This document shows, piece by piece, positions 31,995 through 43,159 of a DNA stretch of 64,000 bases. Made by a program: the position numbers and the translations under genes. Location: contig NC_135502.1 of NCBI RefSeq assembly GCF_052857255.1, positions 189,235,257 to 189,299,256 on the forward strand. Direction: 5' to 3'. This DNA is from Amblyomma americanum. Taxonomy: Eukaryota; Arthropoda; Arachnida; Ixodida; Ixodidae. How positions within the stretch are numbered: the stretch's first letter is position 1; each line of letters opens with the position of its first letter. The notes beneath the pieces are model-generated. The model saw only the letters and a list, made by a program, of their open reading frames with translations, ran no database searches and was not told the origin of the DNA.

Positions 31995-33753
31995 GCGCTC
32001 ACAAAAGATTTAGAGAAAACGAGAGAACAACTGCACAGGCTCTGGACTCATTTCCAAAAAGCCTAAAGTTGCTGAGGTGGGCACAGCTCCTGTGGTTAAG
32101 TAGGGTTCAAAGGAGGGTATGTCCCGAACCCAATAGGAGAATATGTCTGGGAACGACATCACATTTATTGTCACATGATTCCAGGCATCCAGAAAGAAAC
32201 TGGACGAACTTCCTGCTGAATGAAGTGGCTGATGCTGGCCACTGCCATCAGGTTCGGGGTAGTCCTTTCCCCAGCAGCACACCAGTTTCAGACCACTCAT
32301 AGCATAACGGTGGCGAAAATTGGTGCCATAGTCACTCCTTCATTTGCTTTTGGGCCAAGCATTACTTTTTCCAAGCATGACCCATCATTAACTTCAGGAA
32401 TCGGCCGATGTTCAGTGACTGTAACAATGGCCTCAAGTTCACTCCCAACGCATGGCCCAGTATGCACTAATAGTGGGTTTTCAATTACTGGCATGTCCTG
32501 TCTGCCCACAGGTTTTTCCAACCTGGCAAACCATCGCCTTTTTCAACACCAGTGGAGAATTATCACATGCAGTTAGAGGTCCCGTATGTGGTTTTCATTA
32601 CCATGGAATCTTTTGCTGTGTTGTGTGTTTATGACTCATGAAATTTCAAGGAAGGCTGCAAGCAGTTTTTTGATCCAATACATTTTCACTTCCAAAGAAT
32701 AACGCAGATTTTTGTTTGACTTGTTCTCCATCAGCCATCCATCAAAAGAAGCAAAAGTAAGATTTCCAGAAAAATATTTTCACTGTATCGTGTGATCTGT
32801 GCTAGGATGGGGAGAGGGCAGGCACTCGGTTGTCAGGAGCTACATGTGGGGGGGACGGCTGAGTGCAACACCATGCGGGGGATGAGGCCGCACCTTAGAG
32901 GGGGGTGGTAGCTGTGGATGGGGTTGACCTTGCCACTAGGGGTTCACAAGTAGCGCAAAGCCGAAAGGGGTGTGCAGCTGAGGAGGCTGAAATGCTTCTG
33001 GATAGCGCCTCTTTCAGCCACCTTCTCAGTCACAGGCACCGTGCAGCCGCCTGCCAATGAAATCGCACGTGTTTAGGGGATGTCTACCCCCTGCTTCTCA
33101 CATATGGCACCTGCATGAGGTAAGTGTGCATCAAGACCAAGAAATGCAGATTTTACAACAGTACACTATATACAAGCCTATAGATATCCAAGTTCATTAT
33201 TTCACAAAAAAAAGACACATAAGACATCCCGACAGTCACACACAATGATTGTAAATTAACATAAAAACTAGTTCTCCTCAAAAAGGTTATTTACCCAATA
33301 ACAATGAGCTCTTACTGACGTGGCGTTGCATGCAGATTGAAGACAACTGATTGCAGCACGACAAATGTACACCATTTTTTTCAGAGGCATTTGCTGCTTC
33401 GTTCTTGAGTTGTCTTTGACTTTAAGACGCCAAAATAACCACGTAAACGCAGCAACAGAATATTCACCAGCTATTGAATAAAACTGTGTTAAGATGGAAC
33501 TGGAAAACAGTGTAGAAAAACTTGTTACATGTTTAAAAGCAGGAATCTTTTGAATATTTTGAAATAAGCTACAGTAATTGATAATCAAATATACCTTGGC
33601 ACCATGCACAGATTCATGCTAGAAAATGATCTCTTCCCTTTCCTCCTGCGCTGGCTTAAGAGTCATTTCACGGCTCCAGGCCATCACTTCACTCATTACG
33701 TTACTCGCCACCTCTTTAATGTTCTTCCCTCCTAGGCAGAGAATCTGCTTCTG
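31995..33753. other. Intergenic stretch, nothing recognised
   Basis: Frames of up to 150 codons exist on both strands, but none shows a motif or a start I can support. 32820-33060 is G-rich. Confidence 0.4.
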
Positions 33754-33801
33754 CTCTACGCCAGGGATGTGATATCAGGATATCACATCCCTGGCGTAGA
33801 G
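33754..33801. repeat. Perfect 23-bp inverted repeat, 2-nt spacer
   Basis: CTCTACGCCAGGGATGTGAT...(33754-33776), then AG, then its exact reverse complement (33779-33801). Such tight perfect repeats often come from template switching at a replication fork or from a hairpin transposon end. Confidence 0.9.
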
Positions 33802-33890
33802 GATATGCATTCCGCCGGACGTGTAATAAACAGCCATTCACCATCACACCATCACTCCCTAGACACCACACAATCACCTGCTACAATCTG

Positions 33891-35900
33891 CTAACCTAAG
33901 GTACTTCCAAAAGTAGTTCCAGCAGTGCTCGTTGAGGTCGCAGAGATGTGTGGCTCCGGCTTTGAATCCATTAGAGCATTGAGCCCGTTGAGATTGGCTA
34001 GACTCATCGCATTTCTGACCATTGATGCTTCATCAGCGGCTTCCACCAGTGCCTCCTCTTCGATGATTTCTACGAATCTCGGATGCTCGGAGACAAGTTC
34101 TAGGGCTCGTGCGTTGAAATAATCACAGTTGCATATTGCGAAATGAGCTGCCCGCATCAGCAGGGTGGCGTTACGACTCATGACGACGTCCAGAATGGCC
34201 GGACAAGTGGGATGGGGCATTTCGTGGTTGCGATTGAGCAGCGCAGCCCCTGCCGGCTCAGTGCCATCGCATAATGGACATTTGTCTGCAAAGTTCGGGG
34301 GCCAGTAGGTAACTGGAAGCGTGATGGTCTGCAGGATATAATTGCTGTCGACCCCTCCGAAAAGGTGACGAAGCAAGGAACCGCCCAAACGGTCGAATCG
34401 CAACGTGAGCTCTAGCTCACTCAGCCTCGTACTCTGAAGGACTGCTCCGGTGAGGGACTCGCACTCAATGTCCAATGACCCCAAAGGCGATCCGGCAGAG
34501 GCTTTTGTTAGTGTTCTACGCCCTCACAAGGGGAATGGGGGAATTAGGATTGCGATGGACGGTTCTAGTCTGGAAGGGAAGTTAGAAGTTTGAGTGACAT
34601 TCAAATTCCTCCAGCATGGCTGCTTTCTTGATGTAGGCCGCCAGTGAGTCGAGCCCAGCCGCAAAGAACGCAAAATCGTCCACCAACACACGAAGCGAGG
34701 TGATGTGGTGACAGGAAATGAAGAGGGCGGTCAGCACCGTATGATGAAGTAGCAACAGAAGCAAGTCTTCTGAGTCGATGGTCAATGCTTTCATTCCTCG
34801 ACACTTGCCTAATGCTCGGATGTCCTCATTAGAGAAGTAGTCTGGAACGGTGATTGTTTTTATGCGGCCAAGGTGCTGAATGATGGCCGCTATCTCTTCA
34901 AGGTAACTTCCGTTTTTGGCTGACAGCATGGAGGATGGCGCAGCAGTTTCGTTATCTGAAACGCGACAGATTGATGTGCAGTTTTGAAAGTATAGAGTTC
35001 ATTCGGAATGCAGAGGAGAGCCATGGCAACAAACGGCTGTATGACTCCGGTGGCCTCAGCGCACCACATCCTGAACCAAACGCGCAGCAATGTTTCGAAG
35101 GCTTCAGTTTCAGGCACAAAAGAGACCGGTTTTTTAAGATGACCTCGAAAAAGAGTATCGTGTGCTGCACTCGACAAAGGTCTACCTCAAGTCCTTGCAG
35201 GTTCTTCAAGCTGGCGGATGTACGAATTAATAACTCCAAGGCGTGGACATCGAAGATGAAACATCTTATCAGGGCCAGATTTCTGAGGAAGCCATCTGCG
35301 TGAACCAGGTACTAGGCAAAGCGATCCGTTGACCCCAGTCCTCCATCTCATATGGCGACGGAGTACGCCACAGAGAGCTCGGTGACGGTGCTGTGCTTAA
35401 TCAGCGCAGCGATGAACCTCTCTGCCTCCAAACAAACCACTCGCAGAGGATAAAAAAATCATTGTCCGGGGTGACATCAGTGAAGATCGTTAGTCTTCTG
35501 AGATAACGCATGCCTCTCAAAGCCCTGATTTGGGAAAACTTGATCAGTATGTCGTTAAATGTCGCATCAAATGTCGATGTCGCATGAAAAGTTTGTCAAC
35601 AAATCTTATGGCTGCCTCAAAACGTTCGAAGAAAGGCTGCCAGAAGTACAGCTTGTGGTATCATTCGCTTGGGAGGCTGAGCAGGCACATTTCACCGAAT
35701 GCATCCTGCAGGACTTCCTGAAGTTCAATGCCAGCGCTCCAGATTATTTCATTGCATTTAGTCATATATCGTCGCAAATGCCACTCCTGTGATGCTCCGC
35801 TTCTTGAGCAGGAAGAAAGTCGCTCGTACAGAATATTTTTTACGTCCTCACTCGTCAACAGGGGCCGGCTGTTCCGTTTAGGTGATATCGCCACAACCTG
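33891..35900 (-). pseudogene. LRR-like tick-type gene, broken
   Basis: Minus strand, apparently intronless, in at least four frames. The N-terminal part lies near 35894-35660; middle pieces (35239-34952, 34929-34582) have Leu-rich repeats such as SLKNLQGLEVDLC and SLLCLKLKPS. The last 197 codons (34484-33891) are open but begin after a TGA without an ATG. They hold a Cys pair (CPLCDGTEP) and a C-terminal block (RNATLLMRAAHFAIC, RALELVSEHPRFVEIIEEEA) of a type I associate with a large LRR/NLR-like gene family in hard ticks. That family link is from memory, with no known function. It is the one host-like gene in the window, and probably a dead duplicate. Confidence 0.6.
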
Positions 35901-36770
35901 ACTACGGCTGAACGGACTGCAAAAGAATGGGAATCAGGCTGTGTATAAAGCAGCGTGCATGATCCAGCGAAGTGTTAAACTATGTGAGATGCGAACAGTT
36001 TCATAGTTACGTCCTAGTTTCGTGAGTGAAACAAAGTGAAGAGTTGGTGTCAGAAGGAACTATAGTCAGTAATAATAATATACCATAACAGTTGAGAACC
36101 CGCCTGAATGTTTGAGAGGTGCTTCGGAGTTTGCGCTCTAACTGTTCTCATGATCAAGATCTTAATTCTTTTTTATTTTGTTCTGATTGTCTGCAAACAA
36201 CCACAAGAGTGAGATGACTTGCGTTCATGCTACGTTTTCTCCGCTACTATCTCTGTACTCCTGATTCCTTCCTGCTGGCATTGCATAAGTGAGAAGTGCG
36301 AGGCAGACAAAGAAACAAGTGCTGACACCAGCTACCGCTTCACGGAAGTGCACACTTGCCAGTATACCTCCCAGTTCTTCAGAAGTATGTCGCACATTCA
36401 CTGCACAGTCTCCTTCCAGAGTTGAACTAGGTGTCGAAACAGCTTGTCCGACAAGTGAAAAGTGTCATCGTGCACCCTCCTTTGCCGTTGCTCGCGTCAA
36501 CCCGCCTGCCTCTTCGCTGCCGTCACCTTGCAGGCCCTGGAAGTGTTGATTGTAGGCACCACCTGTGTGTTTGTGTAAGTGCAACAAGGCAAACCCACCT
36601 GCCTCTCCGCTGTCATCACATTGCAGCCTGGAAGCTTCTTGCGGTCACCACCTACGTGTGTGTGCATGTGTGTGGCATTGCATAAAAAAGTGTTTCGGTC
36701 GAACAAGACAACAAATGCACGAGGTGTTTTTGCCACACACACTAGTTTTAAAATCCTACGCATTAAGTGC
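35901..36770. other. Intergenic stretch, nothing recognised
   Basis: No motif-bearing frame. 36490-36700 has repeated CACCT/CTGCC-rich words that resemble a decayed internal duplication (for example CCCGCCTGCCTCTTCGCTGC versus CCCACCTGCCTCTCCGCTGT). Confidence 0.45.
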
Positions 36771-37070
36771 CCGCCGCGGTGGCTCAGTGGTTAGGGCCCT
36801 CGGCTACTGATCCGGAGTTCCCGGGTTCGAACCCGACTGCGGCGGCTGCGTTTTTATGGAGGCAAAACGCTAAGGCGCCCGTGTGCTGTGCGATGTCAAT
36901 GCATGGTAAAGATCTCCAGGTGGTCGAAATTATTCCGGAGCCCTCCACTACGGCACCTCTCTCTTCCCTTCTTTCACTCCCGCCTTTATCCCTTCCCTTA
37001 CGGCGCGGTTGAGGTGTCGAACTATATATGAGGCAGATATTGCGCATTTCCGTTCCCCCAAAACCATTTT
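36771..37070 (+). repeat. Full-length Ruka-like SINE
   Basis: The best SINE copy here. Its tRNA-derived head has an A box TGGCTCAGTGG (36780-36790) and a perfect B box GGTTCGAACCC (36824-36834). The body follows with GGAGGCAAAACGC, GGTGGTCGAAATTATTCCGG and GCCCTCCACTACGGCACC, a pyrimidine-rich segment, and an end near CCCCCAAAACCA. Transcription would be by polymerase III from the A and B boxes. It is not called as a tRNA gene because the body continues far past the tRNA part. Confidence 0.85.
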
Positions 37071-37391
37071 TGTAACCATTCAGTGTGCACGTTTAACCAG
37101 TTAAGTACGGCATGGAACCCATTTGGAACATGCAGCAGCACACATACTGCATGCAATAAAAATGGCACTCATTTAACACACTAAGCCATACCGCGTGATG
37201 CACAACTTGTGCCATGCAGACGTGACAGAAAAGAACAGTTGGTTACTACCTAGAAGTTTACACGGTGGTAAATATCACAATGCACAAAACATTACATATC
37301 ATAGATGATGCAGCATGAGGGTGTGTGTGTGTGACTAGTTCAGTTCAGTGGTTGTTGCATCGCTACATCGGGGCCGTGAAGGGCATCTTTA
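37071..37391. other. Short unassigned spacer
   Basis: Contains a (GT)6 run near 37321; no gene seen. Confidence 0.5.
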
Positions 37392-37449
37392 CATCAAATC
37401 AAATACTTTATTCAGCATTTTTTCCACAATTAGCCAGGGAAAAAATACT

Positions 37450-37500
37450 GGGACAGGAACAAAAAGCTACTATCCAGTAGCTTGATGGGGTTCCTGTCCC
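37450..37500 (-). other. Double stem in 3' UTR of antisense LINE
   Basis: Outer arms GGGACAGGAAC (37450-37460) and GTTCCTGTCCC (37490-37500) pair perfectly; inside them AGCTACT (37465-37471) pairs with AGTAGCT (37476-37482) around ATCC. It lies about 40 bp before the poly(A) signal on the minus strand, where an RT-recognised stem would be expected. Confidence 0.75.
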
Positions 37501-37949
37501 TGTCTTGGCATGGGTAGCAGACAGCAGGCACTTATATACAAAACAGAATAAAACTTAAATAACACCAAAATCATACACGCGCTCAAACACAGCATTGCAT
37601 AAGTAATTTACACTTCACAGGAACCAGATTAACAAGAACAATCAAACAGCAAACGTAAAAAGTATAGAACAGTGAAATGCACATTTTGTGTGAAGTACAG
37701 TGTTCACTCCGGAATCATGAAAAATAGCAGAGTTATGTGCTTTGTAATATGAGGTATTCTTTCCATTTTTACATATGTCAATATTTTTTTCCAATAGACT
37801 AAGGTACTTCGGCATGTGGTACTGTGCGTGAAATGGGAATTGACAAGAATTCTCTTTTTCTAATGTGATAGGGTGGTTTTGCAGTTTTTCTAATATTACA
37901 GAGCCTTATGAAAATGTTACTGTTATATTTTATGGCTTCTTTGTATTTC

Positions 37950-40487
37950 ATGATGAGGTTGAGTTAGTGTACATGCTGTAAAGGAAGCACATTAAAAGAG
38001 GAAAATAGCTGTTTTGTATGGGCGTCATAGGGAGCATTTGCTACGTGACGAATGGCTTTCTTCAGCAGTAGATGGAATTTGTCCAGATAAGGCTACAATA
38101 ATTGATATGGGGAGAAATAAAGAATTGCAAAGCATAAGTTTAATTTTTACTGAAAGCATGTGCCGGAACCGAGAAAGCAAACCCGTAGCTTTCGCTAGCT
38201 TTCCTGCCACATGGTCCACCTGCGTATTCCAACTTAAGTGTTCACTTAAGCTTTTATCTTCCCCTAAGCTTTTAGCTTCATTTGCTAGTTTTGTCTCCTG
38301 TGATCCAAGCTGCACAGTGAAATCTCTAGTAATATATTATTGCACAGGCACAAATAAGAGAGCTTTTGTTTTGCTAGCATTGATTTCTAAACCGTTTGCT
38401 CTAGTCCACTGAAGCAATTTCATTAGTGTTGTATTCTCGGAAACCTTCAGATCATTAACGTCATTCGACTGGAAGAAAAGACTCCTGTCATCTGCATAGG
38501 TAATGTAATATGCATGTCTACCAATATTTATTGTATCATTTATATAGACGTTTAATAGTATCGGTCCCAATGCGCTGACTTGTGTTACCTCTGCATTAAT
38601 ACTTAGCACAGTAGAACGCCATTCATTAATTACAACATACTGCTTGCGATGATTAAGATATGATTTAAGAAGTTTACCAGGAATGCCATGGAAACCGTAA
38701 TGCTCTTATTTGGTAGACAGTATTCTATGGTCGATTCGATCGAATGGTTTTGAAAAATTATAAAGATACCCAAAGTATATTTTCTTCAGAACACTTAATA
38801 ATTCTTTTTGCGTTAAGAAGCCCAACTCTGTAGATTGGCCTTTACGAAATCCAATTTTGGTGCTCCGCGAGAATCATATGCTTGACACAGAAAGACATTA
38901 TTCTCTTGCATACAACCTTTTCGAATCCTTTGGAGAAAATGGGTAGCACAGAGATTGGCTCACAGTTTGATAAATTGTTTTTGTCACCAGATTTTTGTAT
39001 AATACTTACTCTGGCACATTGCATGCTTTCTGGGAAAGTACCTGGTTGCAAGCAAGCATTAAAGATAAAACAAAGTTGGGGTACTAAAATGTCGAGGACA
39101 TAGTTTACTGGTTTGATTTCTAAATCATCAATGTCTCTGGCCTTGGTATTCTTTAGAGACGTGAAAATAGAATATATGTCTTCATTAGTGAATGGCTCAA
39201 AAAATGCAATTTTAGAATTTTGTGGGCCTAAAAATATTTTAGCTCCATTCCTGTCAACCATATGTGAACATTAGGAGAGAGTTATAAAGTGTTCATTAAA
39301 CTTTTCTGCCAGTTCATTTACTTTCATTACTTTGACCATTTACTATTAAACGAAATTCACCATTGTGACGAGCGCCTGCGTTCAAGAGTTTGCAGAGTTC
39401 GCGGCATAAGATATCACTTTTTGTACAGGAAAAGAGATTCAGAAAGTAAGTGTATGTAATTTTATGTAAAACGTTTGTTACAAAATTACTGTATTTTTTT
39501 AAAGCATCCAGGTTCTTTGTTTTTATGAACTTTCGTACAATTTTTTTTCCTCTTTATCATTCCAAAACATTCATCTGTCATCCCCGGCATATGCAGTCTT
39601 TTACACTTCTTTACCACTTTAAGTTGAAGACAGGAATAGTAACGTGTTTTGAAAAGTGCTGTGAATGTTTCATAGGCTTTTTCAGCACATGTGCATTCAT
39701 ACACTGGGTCCCAACATATTAGTGAAATTTCGTTTTGGAATATTTCTAGTCTCCAGATTTATATTTCGCAGAGTATATGTGTCCGAACAGACTTTTCTCA
39801 TCTTAAGAGAGTCGCCTGCTTTGCAGAACTTGTAGATAGGGAAATGATCGCTTAAACTTGTTACGATTCTCCCCGACATTGCACCGTCATGAATTTTATT
39901 TGTCACAAATAAGACTAAAAGGCTTTTAGAGTGATGACTGATTTTTCTAGGTACACATATAACATCGTGACAAAAATATGAAGTATCTGAAATTCACGTG
40001 CCGCCACTGTGTTTTATAATAAGTTAATGTTGTAGTCACCACCTTGAATCAAATGCATCTTATTAACAGTTGCAAAATTGAGCAACTTTCTAAATAGCCG
40101 AAAAATGTTTTCATGTTTCCTTGAGGGAGGCAGTAAAAGACTACGAATAGTTTGCTTTTACACTGTAGTGTTAGAGCTTCATTGTCGTCATTAACTTCTG
40201 AAAATGCTGGTTGCAAGAAACATGAAAATTTTTCCGATACTAACTGCACCACACCACCGCCACGTCTGTTTGTCCTAGTTAAATAAAAAGTTTCCAGGCA
40301 GACTCAACACATCATCCTCACATGTGTACCATGTTTCAGTGATCATGATAAAATGAAAACTGAAATGAAATTTGTTAAGGAACACATTGAGTTCATCTGC
40401 TTTGTTTCGCTCGTTTTGGGCATTAAAGTGCACAATGGTGAGACACCTACTGACGAGAGGGCAAGCGATATCTTTAGGTGCAGCCAT
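37950..40487 (-). pseudogene. ORF2 (EN-RT) of antisense LINE
   Basis: Starts at ATG 40487. Endonuclease pieces: TIVHFNAQNERNKADELN and MITETWYTCEDD, then SDHFPIY near 39850. RT: ITEDIDDLEIK-like block in the open piece 39261-38842, SNCEPISVLPIFSKGFEKV, then QVSALGPILLNVYIND and an intact ITYADD in 38609-38337. The C-terminal part (LSWNTQVDHVAGKLAKATG) is at 38315-38025. The long gaps between open pieces contain many stops. Confidence 0.78.
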
Positions 40488-40519
40488 AAAAACAAGAAAA
40501 CAAGAGAGAAGTTTCTGTA

Positions 40520-41547
40520 TGCATAAGAGATGGGGACGCCATTGTGAATCTTGTCCAGATCAGCTTCACAGTCAATTCTCATCACACGAGAGGTTTCTGA
40601 TAGACGTGTGTACACTCTGCCGTTCTTGACCCATGCAAAACGCCATTTAGGGTCACGTTTCCTTCCGATCGTCATGCCTTGCAATTTTTCAGCTTCGGGC
40701 ACAGATGCTCGTTTAGAAAGACCGGTTCTTTCTCAGAGAAGCCCAATTTATCTGATTCAAACTCTATTTTTTTGCTTTTCCAAGAATGGCATCGCGCTTC
40801 GCACGAATATTGAATACCACCGCAATGTTTGAGCCAAGTCCAGTTTTTTTTCCTGCTGCCTTTCATTGTCACTTTCACTGGATTCATTTCTGTCTGTGGT
40901 GGTCATCCTTGTAGCAACCCGAAGGCACACTTCAACATCCTCTTCTGTTATTGGCTCTAAGACTACATCGCCAACCTTGGCGAGGACATAAATTAGGTTT
41001 TCATTTTCTTTTTGGGGAATCTCTTTAGTTTCAGTGTTGTTCCTCCTAGGGTACTGCTCCTGTGCAGTAATTGACAGCGAGTTTTCATTTGGAATCTTGT
41101 AGCCATAGCTACATTAGGGCAGTATTCCGAGCCTTCGGTGTGGCGGTGGCGGCAATGCCTGTGGCAGTGCTGCAACTCTGTGGCGGTGCTTCAACCCTGT
41201 GGCGGAGCTAGAACCCTGTGGCGGTTCCGCCACGCTGTCACGTGATGCGGAGCAGCTGCCGGAGGCGTGGCGCCGTGGCTGATCACGTGGTTGGTCACGT
41301 GACCAAGTTCCACTGGGCCAGCTGTAGCTATCGCGTCACTCCAGGTTTTACCAGAGCTGCACCACCGCCAATTTTTTTCAGTTGTCGATGCTCATCTGTC
41401 ATTTCATCATTAATTGTTTTGAGAGCAACGTTTTTTTCCCCAAGTTAACACAGTCCTCAACATCTTGGTTCATGTGTTCTAGACTGGCTTTTAGCTCACG
41501 GATTTCTTTGCGCATATCGCGTTTAAGTCAGCCAGTTCATTTCCCAT
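40520..41547 (-). pseudogene. ORF1 of antisense LINE
   Basis: ATG 41547 is in a good context (GCCATGG). A frameshift follows within 15 codons; then a Lys/Glu-rich heptad-like stretch (RDMRKEIRELKASLEHMN) predicts a coiled coil. After the GC-rich insertion come PRRNNTETKEIPQKENENL, FLNEHLCPKLKN and WVKNGRVYTRLSETSRV, which align in order with the intact ORF1 at 22064-22828. Confidence 0.75.
41086..41375. mobile_element. GC-rich insertion in ORF1 of antisense LINE
   Basis: Splits ORF1 between its coiled coil and RRM-like part; limits are approximate. Inverted ATAGCTACA words lie at about 41104 and 41329. Inside are three 19-bp units ending AACCCTGTGGCG or a close variant (about 41166-41223), and three CACGTG words including the palindrome GGTCACGTGACC. 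It looks like a MITE, but terminal repeats and target duplication are not firm. Confidence 0.5.
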
Positions 41548-41660
41548 GGCAAAGGTCACTGCGCTTGTAAGGCTCAGTACACAAATACGTTTGACAACAG
41601 TTGGCAGCAAAGACAACAGAGAGAACTACCGACAGGAAGCAGACAAAACTCAATAAGAGT

Positions 41661-41940
41661 TCCAACCTGTGAACAAGTCGAAAAAATGAACGTCCGCTCT
41701 GTCCGTCGCTTCCGCTGCCAAGTGCGAGCTGAGCCGCTGGCGTCGTCCTTTTCAAGGCAGGTGAAGTGGACCACGTGGTTCCACGCTGGGCTTGCTGATG
41801 CCAGTCTGCACTGCTGCCTCAGTTGATCAGCTTGATCGGCACTCGATAAAGGTGAAGGCTATCCAGGTGGGCCTGTGAACAATTCAAAAAATGAGCATTC
41901 ACTCTGTCCATCGCCTCCGCTGCCAAGTCATGGGCAAAAT
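41661..41940 (-). repeat. Duplicated leader of antisense LINE, 206 bp apart
   Basis: A 60-bp block beginning CCTGTGAACA occurs at 41666 and 41872 and includes CCGCTGCCAAGT in both. On the minus strand this lies just upstream of ORF1. It recalls the 243-bp units of the plus-strand relative, but is less conserved. Confidence 0.55.
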
Positions 41941-41954
41941 GCAGACTGCAGAAG

Positions 41955-42060
41955 TGTGCTGAGTGATGTCAGCGCACATAAGTCTTAATTAATCCAGAGC
42001 CCTTCACTACTACTTCTCTACTCTAATAGGCAACATGTTGCTTCGGGATGTTAAAACCTA
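41955..42060 (+). repeat. Ruka-like SINE fragment
   Basis: 3' half only: GATGTCAGCGCACATAAG, CCAGAGCCCTTCACTAC and GCTTCGGGATGTTAAAACC. Confidence 0.7.
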
Positions 42061-42424
42061 TAAAAACAACAAATTCCTATGCCTGCACATCGCAGTGCAA
42101 ACATCACATTTGCAGGGATGCACATGAAATCTACGCCTGCCAGAAGGTGAGAACAAAACGATAAAATGGCCAGGCTTAGCTTGGTTAAGCCAAGAATGCG
42201 TTGCATATCTCGATGGAGTTCCGTGCTGCTCCGTTGACTCGATAGGCTATTGACTCGATCGCCATTGAATCTGCCCGTGTAGCAGCGCTCGATCGCCTTT
42301 GAGTCGATAGACTATCGGTTCGAGGGCCCTCGAAATGCCCGTGTGACAGGGGTATAAGACTGTCCCGGCGAAGGAGCGCAGCTCTTTTATACATATGCCG
42401 TGACGTAAATCATAGCGCAGCTTC
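42061..42424. other. Spacer with possible MITE
   Basis: 42220-42360 contains repeated TCGAT words and two TGCCCGTGT words in a self-complementary arrangement (TGACTCGAT, GAGTCGATAG). It may be a small DNA element; boundaries are not clear. Confidence 0.35.
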
Positions 42425-42735
42425 CCTAGTGGGAGAAGCGGGAGTCAGGTGGTGGCTGCGGCCGCGGGCGACCGCGCCAGTTGGGTCCCAGCTTTTCCTC
42501 CGTGACGACACGCGCCGGCGCAGCGCCCCTAGCGGGTGGAGCGGGAGTCAGGTGGTGGCTGCGGCCGCGCGCGACCGCGCGAGTTGGGACCCAGCTTTTC
42601 CTCCGTGACGTCACGCGCCGGCGCAGCGCCCCTAGCGGGAGGAGCGGGAGTCAGGTGGTGGCTGCGGCCGCGCGCGACCGCGTGAGTTGGGGCCCAGCTT
42701 TTCCTCCGGTTGTCGTGACGTCACGTCACGTGGTT
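42425..42735. repeat. GC-rich 103-bp tandem array
   Basis: The anchor GGAGTCAGGTGGTGGCTGCG starts at 42441, 42544 and 42647, exactly 103 bp apart. Units carry GCGGCCGCG, CCCAGCTTTTCCTCCG and, in two places, the CRE-like palindrome TGACGTCA (about 42606 and 42717). CpG-dense, unlike its AT-rich surroundings. Confidence 0.85.
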
Positions 42736-43159
42736 TGGTGGCTGCCCGGCCGCGCCCAAGGGCTGAACTGAGTGATTGCAATATGCAACGCATAAAAACA
42801 TGTGGACAACAGAGTTGCATAGAGAAGAGCTCCTACACCTGACACAAGGTAGGAAAAACAAAACAAAGAACGAGAATACATAGCGTAGCTTCTGCACCTG
42901 GCGAAACGAGACTAAAACAAAGAGATTAAAGAGAATGTTCTGCTGGTGTCAAAAGCTGGGAGGAAAAAGTGAAAACTGAAATATATCCAGCTCTGCACCT
43001 GACAGAAGCTTGAAACAAAAAAAAAATAGCAGCACACCTTCTGTGGCTGCACAAGTTCGAAAAAAAGCAGTGAAAAAATTTGATTTAAGGCGATTGGTCC
43101 AGTGGCTGCATACAATTGCGGAGCAGCAGGGTCAGTAGCTCGACACAGTCTGCAAGCAT
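42736..43159. other. Spacer, nothing recognised
   Basis: Repeated short GAAAAAC/CTCTGCACCTGAC words suggest an old internal repeat (42835, 42893, 42984), but no gene is seen. Confidence 0.4.

Larger units (their letters stand above)
37392..41760 (-). mobile_element. CR1/L2-like LINE, antisense
   Basis: Minus strand, 5' end near 41760 (or beyond, see the duplicated leader at 41661-41940) and 3' end at 37392. ORF1 start ATG is at 41547, ORF2 start ATG at 40487; the 3' UTR has a double stem (37450-37500) and AATAAA (37412-37407) before a TTTGATTTGATG tail. It is related to the plus-strand element at 21438 but a different subfamily. ORF1 is interrupted by a GC-rich insertion (about 41086-41375). 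Confidence 0.8.

Noticed and set aside
36771..36842. Possible tRNA gene
   Set aside because: The A and B boxes belong to a SINE head; the cloverleaf is degenerate and the SINE body follows.
42425..42735. Possible CRISPR array
   Set aside because: Three direct 103-bp repeats without unique spacers, in a eukaryotic repeat landscape; it is a tandem minisatellite.
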